Source: an uncultured bacterium (GTDB taxonomy: Bacteria; Omnitrophota; Gorgyraeia; Gorgyraeales; Gorgyraeaceae). From it: a stretch of 10,340 nt of DNA. Within the stretch, counting starts at the first letter, position 1; every line of letters begins with the position of its first letter. The stretch covers positions 1 to 10,340 of the forward strand of contig CAJVXD010000023.1 of NCBI GenBank assembly GCA_913009675.1, written 5' to 3'. Positions 1 to 7,046 of the stretch are shown here, one piece after another. The notes below the pieces were generated by a model. That model had not been told where the DNA came from and did not search any database. It saw only the letters and a program-made list of their open reading frames with translations. A program made the translations under genes and the position numbers.

Positions 1-98
1 ATATCACGATCTATATATGTCTCATCGTCTGTCTATGTGTATGTGGATTGTACAAGTAGTATAATGTAAATGAGTTATATCACTGTTTTTTTTTTTTT
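1..98. other. Non-biological read-through sequence ending in a T run
   Basis: This stretch precedes a complete P7 adapter and ends with 13 T residues at 86-98. Read on the other strand the order is insert, index adapter, A run, then unrelated low-quality-like sequence. That is the usual result when an Illumina read runs past the end of a short library molecule. I see no coding frame, RNA gene or promoter that I would defend here. The identity of bases 1-85 is not recognised; calling them junk is inference from the order of the parts. Confidence 0.85.
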
Positions 99-164
99 CA
101 AGCAGAAGACGGCATACGAGATATATCAGTGTGACTGGAGTTCAGACGTGTGCTCTTCCGATCT
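99..164 (-). other. Illumina P7 index adapter (library contamination)
   Basis: The stretch begins with the P7 flow-cell sequence (CAAGCAGAAGACGGCATACG and onward). It continues with an index read here as ATATCAGT, and ends with the Read 2 primer site finishing in GCTCTTCCGATCT at 152-164. Genomic sequence starts at 165. The index complement is ACTGATAT, which I recall as a TruSeq index; the exact kit name is from memory. In reads, the adapter runs on the minus strand relative to this window. Bases 117-164 are an exact reverse complement of 10293-10340. Confidence 0.98.
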
Positions 165-841
165 GACTATGCAAGGCAGCCAGGCATGTCATAGCGGTAG
201 AAAAGGATAGAAGGCTCTACAGGTTTCTTTCAGCCAATATTCGATATGACAATTTAGAGTTGATAAATGGTGATATTCTCGACTATCCCATTTCTCGCCT
301 CAGGGGTTTTGAACACCTGAAGGTCGTAGGGAATCTGCCATATAACATATCAAGTCCCATTATCATTTATCTCATAGAGAACAGATCTTGTATCGACGCA
401 ATGTTTATATCCCTTCAGAAGGAATTTGCATGCAGATTGATAGCAGGGCCAGGGAGCAGGGAATATGGTGCCATATCTTGTTTCGTCCAATTTTACGCAA
501 GGCCGCGCATCTTGTTTAATATAAAGAAGGGTGTATTCTATCCTGTCCCGAAAGTGGACTCCTCTTTTTTAAAGATAGCCATTGAGGACAGGACGTTCAC
601 TGCCGGAAAAAATAGAATTTCCAATGGCCTTTACTTGACGGATGAAGAAAAACTGTTTAAAATAATAAGGACGTGCTTTGGGAAGAGGAGAAAGACGATA
701 TTGAATTCCTTGTACCCTGTTAGCGGGGCCGCGTCAAAAGAGGAACTCTCGGATAGATTGAAGAGAGCAGGGGTGTCCCCGGGCCGCAGGCCCGAGACAA
801 TATCGCTGGAAGAATTTATATCTCTAACAAAGGCGCTATAA
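165..841 (+). CDS. rsmA: 16S rRNA adenine dimethyltransferase RsmA/KsgA, 5' truncated
   Basis: RsmA uses S-adenosylmethionine to dimethylate two adjacent adenines in the 3'-terminal hairpin of 16S rRNA, late in small-subunit assembly. The frame is open from 167, just after the adapter, and runs through HVIAVEKDRRLYRFL (SAM-binding strand with acidic residue), then NGDILDY. The catalytic motif NLPY, followed by NISSP, lies at 332-343. Later come QKEFACRL, REYGAISC, FYPVPKVDSSF and the C-terminal FGKRRKTILNSL, all typical of the family. Roughly the first 40-50 residues, including the glycine-rich SAM loop, are missing because the contig stops at an adapter. A TGA at 164-166 is created by the adapter junction and is not a real stop. 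A TTG at 260 would open a shorter frame but lies inside the conserved domain, so it is not the start. Eukaryotic relatives are Dim1; the bacterial assignment is clear. Confidence 0.96.
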
Positions 842-920
842 CGGTACTCCAGGCTCTCTAGTGAGAGTTATGGCTGGGCGATTGGGGCAGGCAATTAAAA
901 CCGGAAATAGCTCGATTAAC

Positions 921-926
921 AGGAGG
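921..926 (+). promoter_or_regulatory. Ribosome binding site AGGAGG of the DUF4870-type gene
   Basis: A perfect AGGAGG lies 3 bases before an ATG at 930 and 6 bases before a second in-frame ATG at 933. The spacing favours the second ATG as the start. Confidence 0.75.
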
Positions 927-932
927 TAGATG

Positions 933-1277
933 ATGGAGGAAGAGAAGAAAAACCTGGGTGAGAGTTCGTTTGGCATAGATCCTAAAATAGCAGGGCTGCT
1001 GTGCTATTTTTTAGGATTTATAACAGGCCTTGTTTTTTATATTGTAGAAAAGAAGAGCAAGTTTGTCAGGTTCCATGCCATGCAGTCTATAGTTGTCTTC
1101 GGAGGGATATTTGTAATCAACCTTATTTTGCTTTTTATACCCCTGCTAGGCATAGTCATAAGCGCTCTATTGTCTTTATTAGGTATAGTCCTGTGGGTCC
1201 TTCTAATGATAAAGGCCTATCAGGGAGAATATTTCAAATTACCCCTGGCCGGCGATATCGCCGACAAAAACTCTTAA
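933..1277 (+). CDS. Small DUF4870/Tic20-like integral membrane protein
   Basis: This is a 114-residue membrane protein whose function is not known. It resembles the DUF4870 (Tic20-like) family: a short charged N-terminus, then IDPKIAGLLCYFLGFITGLV as the first membrane segment, the signature-like KSKFVRFHAMQS, two more hydrophobic segments, and a terminal YFKLPLAGDIAD. Three to four membrane spans are likely, with both ends probably cytoplasmic. The start at 933 is chosen over the adjacent ATG at 930 because of ribosome-binding-site spacing; the difference is one methionine. It follows rsmA by about 90 bases and lies three bases before gatC, so it is probably cotranscribed with gatCA. Its link to tRNA amidation is positional only. 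Family assignment is from motif recognition; no role is claimed. Confidence 0.85.
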   Translation: MEEEKKNLGESSFGIDPKIAGLLCYFLGFITGLVFYIVEKKSKFVRFHAMQSIVVFGGIFVINLILLFIPLLGIVISALLSLLGIVLWVLLMIKAYQGEYFKLPLAGDIADKNS

Positions 1278-1280
1278 TCT

Positions 1281-1574
1281 ATGGCTATAACTAAAGATAC
1301 TATTAAGTATGTTGCAGGACTTGCCAGGATAGGGATGACCGGGAAAGAACTGGAGCATTTTACGGGACAGCTTGATCGTATCCTGGAGTATGTCCACGAG
1401 CTAAAGGACCTGAATGTTTCCGGGCTTGAACCTACGAGTCATGTCATGGAAATGAAGAATGTTTATAGAGCAGATAGGGTAAGGCCATCTCTGCCTGTCT
1501 CAGAGGTTTTAAAAAATGCACCTGACAAAGCGAACAACCTCTTTAAGGTAAAAAAGATTATAGAGAAGATATGA
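1281..1574 (+). CDS. gatC: Asp-tRNA(Asn)/Glu-tRNA(Gln) amidotransferase subunit C (GatC)
   Basis: GatC is the small subunit that wraps around and stabilises GatA in the GatCAB amidotransferase, which converts mischarged Glu-tRNA(Gln) and/or Asp-tRNA(Asn) to the correct aminoacyl-tRNA in the cytoplasm. The 97 residues match the family's usual length. Family features are visible: [19 protein letters not shown] near the N-terminus, [25 protein letters not shown] in the middle, and RADRVRPSL followed by a short C-terminal helix. The ATG is three bases after the preceding stop and lacks a strong Shine-Dalgarno sequence, so translation may be coupled to the upstream gene. Its stop overlaps the start of gatA by four bases. 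Confidence 0.96.
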   Translation: MAITKDTIKYVAGLARIGMTGKELEHFTGQLDRILEYVHELKDLNVSGLEPTSHVMEMKNVYRADRVRPSLPVSEVLKNAPDKANNLFKVKKIIEKI

Positions 1575-3022
1575 TGGAACTGAATTCGCTGACAGCGCAT
1601 GAATTGCTTGTCCTTCTCAAAAAGGGCGATATATTGCCTATAGATATATGCAATAGTATATTAAAGGCTGTAGATAAAAAGGAAAAAAAGCTGCATGCAC
1701 TGGCAACCCTTGATAAAGATAAGGTTATCGAGAGATGCGCGGCCCTGAAGGGAAAAATGGACCTGCAATCCCTCTGGGGATTACCCATCTTTATAAAGGA
1801 CAATATATGCGTAAGGGGTGAGCTTACAACGTGTTGTTCCAGGATACTTAATGGCTTTAGGCCCCCCTATGATGCCACTGTGATAGACAAGCTGAAAAGG
1901 AACGGTGCTGTCCTTATGGGTAAGACCAATATGGACGAATTTGCCTTTGGTTCCTCTACGGAGACATCTTTTTACGGCACGACCAGAAATCCATGGGATA
2001 TGGAAAGGGTCCCCGGCGGTTCTAGCGGCGGTTCCGCAGCCTGCGTAGCAGCGGATGAGGCCATCTTTGCGCTGGGTTCTGACACAGGGGGTTCGATAAG
2101 GCAGCCTGCCTCACTCTGCGGCGTGGTGGGGTTAAAGCCCACATACGGGCGTGTTTCTCGATACGGCCTCATAGCATTTGCCTCCTCCCTCGACCAGATA
2201 GGGACACTGACAAAGGATGTTGAGGACGCAGCTATCCTGTTAAGGGCAATAGCTGGATACGATGAAATGGATTCTACCTCTGTCGATACGCCTGTCCCTG
2301 ATTACCCCTCTTTGATAAAAAAGGATATAAAAGGCATAAAGATAGGCGTTCCGAAGGAATATTTTATTGAAGGTGTGGACGGAGAGGTTAAGGATGCGGT
2401 ACGGGAGGCGATAGAAGAGATCAAGAGATTAGGGGCGGTTTGCGAAGAGGTAAGCCTCCCCCATACAAGATATGCCGTGAGCGTCTATTATCTTCTGGCA
2501 ACATCTGAAGCAAGTTCAAACCTGGCAAGGTTCGATGGGGTGCAATATGGGTACTCTTCGGCCCGTGCAGGTTCGGTCATAGACATGCATAAGAACACGC
2601 GTAAAGAGGGTTTTGGAGACGAGGCAAAACGCAGGATTATCCTGGGGACCTTCGCCCTGTCCAGCGGTTACTATGAGGCATATTATTTAAGGGCATTAAA
2701 GGTCAGGACGTTGATTAAAAAGGATTTTGACGACGTCTTTAAAAGATACGACGCCATAATCACGCCTACCTCTCCTACGGCCGCCTTTAAGATAGGGGAA
2801 AAGATTAAGGACCCTCTTACGATGTATCTTTCCGATATCTTTACAATATCCGCTAATCTGACAGGTATCCCGGGTGTATCTATCCCATGCGGGTTTACAA
2901 GGAATAGCCTGCCCATAGGGCTCCAGATATTAGGTAAGGCATTTGATGAGGAGGCGATTTTAAGGATCGCTTATAGTTACGAGCAGGCCACCGAGTGGCA
3001 TAGTAGACGCCCGGAGCTATAA
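1571..3022 (+). CDS. gatA: Asp-tRNA(Asn)/Glu-tRNA(Gln) amidotransferase subunit A (GatA)
   Basis: GatA is the amidase subunit of GatCAB. It hydrolyses glutamine and releases ammonia, which is channelled to GatB. The 483 residues are full length. The Ser-cisSer-Lys amidase triad is present: Lys76 in LPIFIKDNI, Ser151 in the [10 protein letters not shown] signature, and the nucleophile Ser175 in [13 protein letters not shown]. Downstream [17 protein letters not shown] and the C-terminal [12 protein letters not shown] and PIGLQILG blocks are also typical. The start overlaps the gatC stop as ATGA, a classic coupling arrangement; a second in-frame ATG follows at 1574. It is followed by gatB after 46 bases. 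The GatCAB distinction from other amidase-signature enzymes rests on the gatC and gatB neighbours as well as the motifs. Confidence 0.98.
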   Translation: MMELNSLTAHELLVLLKKGDILPIDICNSILKAVDKKEKKLHALATLDKDKVIERCAALKGKMDLQSLWGLPIFIKDNICVRGELTTCCSRILNGFRPPYDATVIDKLKRNGAVLMGKTNMDEFAFGSSTETSFYGTTRNPWDMERVPGGSSGGSAACVAADEAIFALGSDTGGSIRQPASLCGVVGLKPTYGRVSRYGLIAFASSLDQIGTLTKDVEDAAILLRAIAGYDEMDSTSVDTPVPDYPSLIKKDIKGIKIGVPKEYFIEGVDGEVKDAVREAIEEIKRLGAVCEEVSLPHTRYAVSVYYLLATSEASSNLARFDGVQYGYSSARAGSVIDMHKNTRKEGFGDEAKRRIILGTFALSSGYYEAYYLRALKVRTLIKKDFDDVFKRYDAIITPTSPTAAFKIGEKIKDPLTMYLSDIFTISANLTGIPGVSIPCGFTRNSLPIGLQILGKAFDEEAILRIAYSYEQATEWHSRRPEL

Positions 3023-3026
3023 AACG

Positions 3027-3048
3027 TAATCGCGTAGTTCAGCGATTA
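3027..3048. repeat. Small inverted repeat between gatA and gatB
   Basis: TAATCGC at 3027-3033 is exactly complementary to GCGATTA at 3042-3048, with an 8-base loop. It begins five bases after the gatA stop. No T run follows, so I do not call it a terminator. It could be a small mRNA hairpin between the coupled genes, or chance. Confidence 0.5.
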
Positions 3049-3068
3049 AAAGATATAGACCAAAGGCT

Positions 3069-4490
3069 ATGCAATACGAAACAGTAATCGGCTTAGAGGT
3101 TCATCTGCAGCTTAAGACAAAAAGTAAGGTATTCTGCGGCTGCTCGACAAATTTTGGGTCTCCGCCCAATACACAGACCTGTCCTGTCTGTCTGGGGTTT
3201 CCCGGTTCCTTACCTGTCTTAAATAGAGAGGCGCTTAAGCTTGCGGCAAAGGTAGCCATTGCCCTGGATTGTCAGATTGCGAAGAAGATACGCTTTGACA
3301 GAAAGAATTATTTTTACCCGGATCTCCCAAAGGCATACCAGATTTCCCAGTTTGGACAGCCCCTTTCAGGGAAGGGATATATTATGATATTTGTGCATGG
3401 CAGTGAAAAGCGTATCACTATAAGAAGGGTTCATCTGGAGGAAGATACAGGCAAGCTTTTCCATAAAGAAGATGCCAGTTTTATCGATTTTAATCGTTCG
3501 GGTATGCCGCTTTTAGAGGTTGTGAGCGAACCGGATATCTCTTCGCCTGATGAGGCATATGCATACCTGAGGTCTCTTAAATCCATCCTTGAATATGTAG
3601 ATGTCTCAGACTGTAACATGGAGGAGGGCAGTCTTAGATGCGATGCCAATATTTCTGTAAGGAAAGCCGGTTCTGAGAAACTGGGCGTTAAGGCGGAGGT
3701 AAAAAACATGAATTCCTTCAAGGCGGTGAAGGCCGCACTGTACTATGAACAACTCAGGCAGATAGAATTACTGGATAGCGGCTCAAGGATAGTGCAGGAG
3801 ACCAGGCTTTATGATTCAGTGAGAAACGTTACCGAATCGATGAGGTCAAAGGAAGAGGCGCATGATTATAGATATTTTCCTGAGCCGGACCTGGTCCCTT
3901 TTGATCTCGATCCCGAGTTAGTGAGAGGCATAGGGAGAGAAATACCGGAACTGCCTGGGCCCAGAAAGAAGAGATTTATTTCAGATTACGGTTTATCCGA
4001 TTATGACGCAGCCATAATGGTAAGCGATAAGGCCCTCGCTGATTATTTTGAAAGAGCCGTTTCTTTATACAAAAACCCTAAGGTAGTTGCAAATTGGCTT
4101 ATGGGAGACGTAGCCGCCTGCCTGAGAGAAAGAGGCGGTGCAATCGGGGGATTGAACCTGAGTCCGGAGGACCTTACGGCTATGCTTAAGATGATAGAGG
4201 CGGGCCTCATAAGCGGGAAGATAGCAAAGGCCTTGCTGCCGGAGATGATAGAAACAGGCAGGGACCCGGGTTCACTGGTTAAGGAAAGAGGCCTTCAGCA
4301 GATTTCGGATGAAGGAATAATAGAGAAGGCGATAGTAGAGGTTATTTCCGAAAACCAGAAGATAGTGAATGATTTTAAAAAGGGGAAGGACAATGCTGTA
4401 ATGGCCCTTGTGGGCAAGGTAATGGCAAAGACAAGGGGTAAGGCGAATCCCAGGAAGGCAAACGAGGCCTTGCGGAAGAAACTCAAATGA
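3069..4490 (+). CDS. gatB: Asp-tRNA(Asn)/Glu-tRNA(Gln) amidotransferase subunit B (GatB)
   Basis: GatB binds the mischarged tRNA, activates its side-chain carboxylate with ATP and transfers ammonia delivered from GatA. At 473 residues it is full length. The N-terminal IGLEVHLQL is followed by the zinc-binding cysteines C23, C25, C38 and C41 (FCGCS and TCPVCLGFPGSLPV). Further family blocks are RVHLEEDTGKLFH, DFNRSGMPLLEVVSEPDI, MEEGSLRCDANISVR, EVKNMNSFKAV and EAHDYRYFPEPDL. The last 150 or so residues match the YqeY-like tRNA-contact tail, ending in a basic lysine-rich segment. The start has a weak AAAGG five bases or so upstream. With gatC and gatA it completes the heterotrimer in the order C-A-B. 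Confidence 0.98.
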   Translation: MQYETVIGLEVHLQLKTKSKVFCGCSTNFGSPPNTQTCPVCLGFPGSLPVLNREALKLAAKVAIALDCQIAKKIRFDRKNYFYPDLPKAYQISQFGQPLSGKGYIMIFVHGSEKRITIRRVHLEEDTGKLFHKEDASFIDFNRSGMPLLEVVSEPDISSPDEAYAYLRSLKSILEYVDVSDCNMEEGSLRCDANISVRKAGSEKLGVKAEVKNMNSFKAVKAALYYEQLRQIELLDSGSRIVQETRLYDSVRNVTESMRSKEEAHDYRYFPEPDLVPFDLDPELVRGIGREIPELPGPRKKRFISDYGLSDYDAAIMVSDKALADYFERAVSLYKNPKVVANWLMGDVAACLRERGGAIGGLNLSPEDLTAMLKMIEAGLISGKIAKALLPEMIETGRDPGSLVKERGLQQISDEGIIEKAIVEVISENQKIVNDFKKGKDNAVMALVGKVMAKTRGKANPRKANEALRKKLK

Positions 4491-4494
4491 GGGC

Positions 4495-4643
4495 TTAAGT
4501 TATGGAGCGAAGCGAGATAACTTAATGTCCGAATTTGAACCCCACACCAATTCGGATTATCGATGCAGACTCCCAATTGGTGTGGGGTTCAATTCGCACA
4601 GTGACTTATGTTTACTTACTTCGTTCGTTCCATAAGTCATGTG
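4495..4643. repeat. 149-bp nested palindromic intergenic element (three hairpins)
   Basis: Three inverted repeats lie in the gatB-ctpA gap. Hairpin A: TTAAGTTAT 4495-4503 with ATAACTTAA 4517-4525, 13-base loop GGAGCGAAGCGAG. Hairpin B: 4531-4552 with 4575-4595, a 21-bp stem with one bulged T (16 bp uninterrupted: GAACCCCACACCAATT and its complement) around a 22-base loop. Hairpin C: TGACTTATG 4602-4610 with CATAAGTCA 4631-4639, lengthened by CACA/TGTG past a bulged G, with a 20-base loop containing TTAC and TTCG doublets. The outer parts of A and C are also inverted copies of one another: AGTTATGGAGCGAA 4498-4511 matches the complement of 4624-4637 at 12 of 14 positions. The left arm of B can fold alone (CCGAATT 4529-4535 with AATTCGG 4549-4555, again a 13-base loop). 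No T run follows any hairpin. It looks like a REP- or MITE-like element or a structured 3' UTR; no transposase is present. Confidence 0.85.
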
Positions 4644-4653
4644 CTCATTAAAG

Positions 4654-4660
4654 AAAGGAG
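4654..4660 (+). promoter_or_regulatory. Ribosome binding site of the S41 protease gene
   Basis: AAAGGAG lies four bases before the ATG at 4665 and fixes that start. An upstream in-frame extension to 4608 reads through the palindromic element and has no such site. Confidence 0.8.
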
Positions 4661-4664
4661 CGTT

Positions 4665-5948
4665 ATGAATAAGAAGATTGCAGTAATAGTGATTCTGTGT
4701 GCCTTTGCGGCAGGGCTAACCCTGCACAACGTTAGCTTTGCTGAGAGTCCCAAAAAAACAGGGGACCTTTACAAGGAACTTGAACTTTTTTCGGATGCGG
4801 TGAGCATGATACGTTCGGATTACGTGGAAAAAGTAGATTCTAAAAATCTTATTTACGGCGCCCTGAAGGGCATGCTTTCGTCCCTGGACCCCTATAGTCA
4901 GTTTATGGATCCTGATACTTATAATGAGATGAAGGTAGAGACAGAAGGCCGGTTTGGGGGCATAGGCATAGAGATTACCATAAGGGATAATCTACTGACT
5001 ATAATAGCCCCTTTAGATGATACCCCTGCGGATAAGGTGGGGTTAAAGGCCGGGGATAAGATCGTTAAGATTGACGGAGAGATTACAAGGGACCTTACAC
5101 TTATAGATGCTGTCAAGAGATTGAGAGGAAAACCAGGGACCAATGTCGATGTGATGGTATTGAGAGAGAAGGAGAAAAAGCTCCTCGATTTTACGATTAC
5201 GAGATCTATAATAAGGATCAAGAGTATCAAAAAATCCGAGATCATAGAACCCGGTATAGGTTATATAAGGCTCTCTGAATTCCAGGAAAAAACAGGCAGG
5301 GACATGGAGAAGAGTTTAGTCGACTTGGAGGGCAAGGGCATGAAGGGGCTTATCCTGGATCTCAGGAACAACCCCGGCGGTTTACTTAATGCCGCAGTGG
5401 ATGTATCCGGAGAATTTTTAGAAAAAGGAAAGACTATTGTGTCTACCAAGGGGAGATTGGAAAACCAGAACCTCCTCTTTAAGTCAAAAAATAAGGGTAA
5501 GCACCTGGATTATCCGATAGTTGTCTTGATAAATGGCGGGAGCGCTTCTGCATCCGAGATCGTCACGGGGGCCATACAGGATAATAAAAGGGGCATTGTG
5601 ATGGGCACAAAGAGCTTTGGTAAAGGTTCCGTGCAAACAGTAATGCCGCTACCTGACGGTTCGGCATTGCGGCTTACTACGAGTAAATATTTTACCCCTG
5701 CAGGCCGTTCTATACACGGGAAAGGTATTATGCCTGACATCGTGGTAGAGTACAGGGAGGCCCCAAAAAAGGAAGAAAAAGATAAAGGGCATCAGGCAGA
5801 TATATTTAACGAGTTGTCCAAAAAGGATAAAGGGGTTAAAAAGGGTAAGGCCGAAGTAAAAGAGAAAGAGAAAAAACAATACGACAACCAGGTCCAGAGC
5901 GCAGTGGATGTATTGAAGGGGATAATAATTATTTATAATAAAAATTAG
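4665..5948 (+). CDS. ctpA: S41-family carboxyl-terminal processing protease (CtpA-like)
   Basis: This is a serine protease that trims or degrades envelope proteins from the C-terminus, acting outside the cytoplasmic membrane. The 427-residue product starts with a signal peptide (MNKKIAVIVILCAFAAGL, probable cleavage after SFA). It is followed by a helical region with GMLSSLDPYSQFM, a PDZ domain at about 95-180 (GRFGGIGIEI, LKAGDKIVKIDGE) and the S41 protease core. The core shows LILDLRNNPGGLL, the nucleophile Ser295 in GGSASASEIV, and the general base Lys320 in GTKSFGKGSVQT; the 25-residue spacing matches known Ser-Lys pairs. YFTPAGRSIHGKGIMPDIVV ends the core. The C-terminal 45 residues are lysine/glutamate-rich and low complexity, perhaps a linker or wall-contact tail. 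The start was placed at 4665 because of the ribosome binding site and the signal peptide. tsaD follows nine bases later. Confidence 0.96.
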   Translation: MNKKIAVIVILCAFAAGLTLHNVSFAESPKKTGDLYKELELFSDAVSMIRSDYVEKVDSKNLIYGALKGMLSSLDPYSQFMDPDTYNEMKVETEGRFGGIGIEITIRDNLLTIIAPLDDTPADKVGLKAGDKIVKIDGEITRDLTLIDAVKRLRGKPGTNVDVMVLREKEKKLLDFTITRSIIRIKSIKKSEIIEPGIGYIRLSEFQEKTGRDMEKSLVDLEGKGMKGLILDLRNNPGGLLNAAVDVSGEFLEKGKTIVSTKGRLENQNLLFKSKNKGKHLDYPIVVLINGGSASASEIVTGAIQDNKRGIVMGTKSFGKGSVQTVMPLPDGSALRLTTSKYFTPAGRSIHGKGIMPDIVVEYREAPKKEEKDKGHQADIFNELSKKDKGVKKGKAEVKEKEKKQYDNQVQSAVDVLKGIIIIYNKN

Positions 5949-5957
5949 AAGCTGAAT

Positions 5958-6932
5958 ATGTATATATTAGGTATTGAGACTTCCTGCGATGAGACTGCCG
6001 CCAGCATAGTAAAGGATGGTATGGAGGTTTTATCCTGCATAATATCCTCGAGCTTGAAGTACCACAGGAGATACGGCGGCATAGTTCCTGAGATTGCAAC
6101 AAGGCACCACGTAGAAAATATAGAAAAGGTTATATCCGGCTCCTTATCCGATGCCGGGTTAAGGATAGGAGATATAGACGCCATAGCCGTTACGCAGGGG
6201 CCCGGCCTTGTAGGAGGGCTGCTTTCGGGTATCTCATGCGCAAAGTCAATGGCATATGCCCTGGATATCCCGCTCATTGCGGTGGACCATCTGAATGCGC
6301 ATGTTTATTCTTCCATGATGGGAAGGCGTGTTCCTCGTTTCCCTTTTATAGGCCTGGTTATCTCGGGGGGGCACACGAGGTTGTATCTTGTAAAGGATTT
6401 TGATGATTTTAGGGTCTTGGGCGATACGCTGGACGATGCGGTCGGTGAGGCATATGATAAGGTGGCAAAGATCCTGGGCCTTGGATATCCGGGCGGGCCT
6501 ATAGTTGACAGGCTTGCGAAGAAGGGAAACCCATCTGCCATAAGGTTTACATGCAGGCCTATTGATGGCGGGCTTGACTTTAGCTTTAGCGGGATCAAGA
6601 CAGCGGTCATGTATTATGTAAAGAGTCACGGTTCGCGGGACAGGCAGGACATTGCGGCGAGTTTTCAGGAGGCGGCGTTAAAGGTCATTGTCAAAAATTC
6701 TTTAAAGGCCCTTGAAGGACATGGATTAAAGACGCTGGTTGTCGGAGGAGGCGTTAGCGCAAATTCCAGGTTTAGAGAAATGATTAAGAAAGAGGCGGCC
6801 TTTCACGGGCTAAATATATATCTTCCGCCGGTTAGATGGTGTTCGGACAATGCTGTAATGATCGCAGGCCTGGGTTACAGATTGTACAAAAAAGGCGTGA
6901 GGTCACCATTGGACATAACCGCAAAGGTCTAA
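5958..6932 (+). CDS. tsaD: tRNA N6-adenosine threonylcarbamoyltransferase TsaD
   Basis: TsaD transfers the threonylcarbamoyl group from threonylcarbamoyl-AMP to A37 of ANN-decoding tRNAs, working in the cytoplasm with TsaB and TsaE. The 324-residue protein is slightly short for the family but complete. It has the ASKHA nucleotide-binding fold signatures GIETSCDETAASIV at the N-terminus and TQGPGLVGGLLSG. The metal ligands are His111 and His115 in DHLNAHVY and Asp297 in CSDNAVMIAG. It also has ISGGHTRLY, LDFSFSGIKTAV and VVGGGVSANSRFR. The start is the ATG nine bases after ctpA; the ribosome binding site is weak. No tsaB, tsaC or tsaE is in the window. O-sialoglycoprotein endopeptidase is an obsolete name for the same family. 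Confidence 0.98.
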   Translation: MYILGIETSCDETAASIVKDGMEVLSCIISSSLKYHRRYGGIVPEIATRHHVENIEKVISGSLSDAGLRIGDIDAIAVTQGPGLVGGLLSGISCAKSMAYALDIPLIAVDHLNAHVYSSMMGRRVPRFPFIGLVISGGHTRLYLVKDFDDFRVLGDTLDDAVGEAYDKVAKILGLGYPGGPIVDRLAKKGNPSAIRFTCRPIDGGLDFSFSGIKTAVMYYVKSHGSRDRQDIAASFQEAALKVIVKNSLKALEGHGLKTLVVGGGVSANSRFREMIKKEAAFHGLNIYLPPVRWCSDNAVMIAGLGYRLYKKGVRSPLDITAKV

Positions 6933-6933
6933 A

Positions 6934-6954
6934 ATGCCGAATGCAGTGAGGCAT
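6934..6954. repeat. Small inverted repeat directly after tsaD
   Basis: ATGCC at 6934-6938 pairs with GGCAT at 6950-6954 across the 11-base loop GAATGCAGTGA, starting two bases after the tsaD stop. It abuts the long palindrome that begins at 6955. Alone, a 5-bp stem would be unremarkable; its position and purine-rich loop echo hairpin A after gatB. Confidence 0.5.
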
Positions 6955-7003
6955 AGCAACAACTTTACACTTAAAGCCTGGCTTTAAGTGTAAAGTTGTT
7001 GCT
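6955..7003. repeat. Perfect 24-bp-arm palindrome
   Basis: The left arm 6955-6978 and the right arm 6980-7003 are exact reverse complements around a single T at 6979. The left arm begins AGCAACAACTTTACAC and the right arm ends with GTTGTTGCT. As RNA it would form a 23-bp stem with a CTG loop. No T run follows, so this is not a standard intrinsic terminator. The right arm contains TTG codons that open an upstream extension of the MgtC-like frame, which I do not accept as coding. Confidence 0.95.
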
Positions 7004-7015
7004 GCGGGGATGGAG

Positions 7016-7033
7016 ATTCAATGAATTCAATGA
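7016..7033 (+). repeat. Perfect tandem 9-bp direct repeat upstream of the MgtC-like gene
   Basis: ATTCAATGA occurs twice back to back (7016-7024 and 7025-7033), ending three bases before the presumed GAGG ribosome binding site. It might be a regulator or upstream translation signal, or a small duplication. Confidence 0.7.
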
Positions 7034-7036
7034 TAC

Positions 7037-7040
7037 GAGG
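7037..7040 (+). promoter_or_regulatory. Probable ribosome binding site for the MgtC-like gene
   Basis: GAGG lies six bases before the TTG at 7047 and is the main reason for choosing this non-ATG start. Confidence 0.5.
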
Positions 7041-7046
7041 TGGATC

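Noticed and set aside
854..867. CTCTC/GAGAG hairpin after rsmA as a terminator
   Set aside because: It has only a 5-bp stem and no T run; it may be chance.
1001..1294. Alternative plus-strand frame overlapping the DUF4870-type gene and gatC
   Set aside because: It is in a different frame from a family-like membrane protein with a good ribosome binding site, and its translation lacks recognisable features.
4495..4643. CRISPR array or tRNA/riboswitch in the gatB-ctpA gap
   Set aside because: There are no regularly spaced direct repeats and I see no tRNA or known riboswitch consensus; the structure is explained by inverted repeats.
4608..4664. In-frame upstream extension of the S41 protease gene from 4608
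   Set aside because: It reads through hairpin C of the palindromic element, lacks a ribosome binding site and would bury the signal peptide. The ATG at 4665 with AAAGGAG is better.
6246..6629. Minus-strand open frame of 127 codons inside tsaD
   Set aside because: It is a shadow of a strongly conserved gene and shows no recognisable protein motifs; the same applies to other antisense frames in gatA, gatB, ctpA, larB and gspE.
6996..7046. TTG start at 6996 for the MgtC-like gene
   Set aside because: It lies inside the right arm of a perfect palindrome and adds 17 residues unlike the family.
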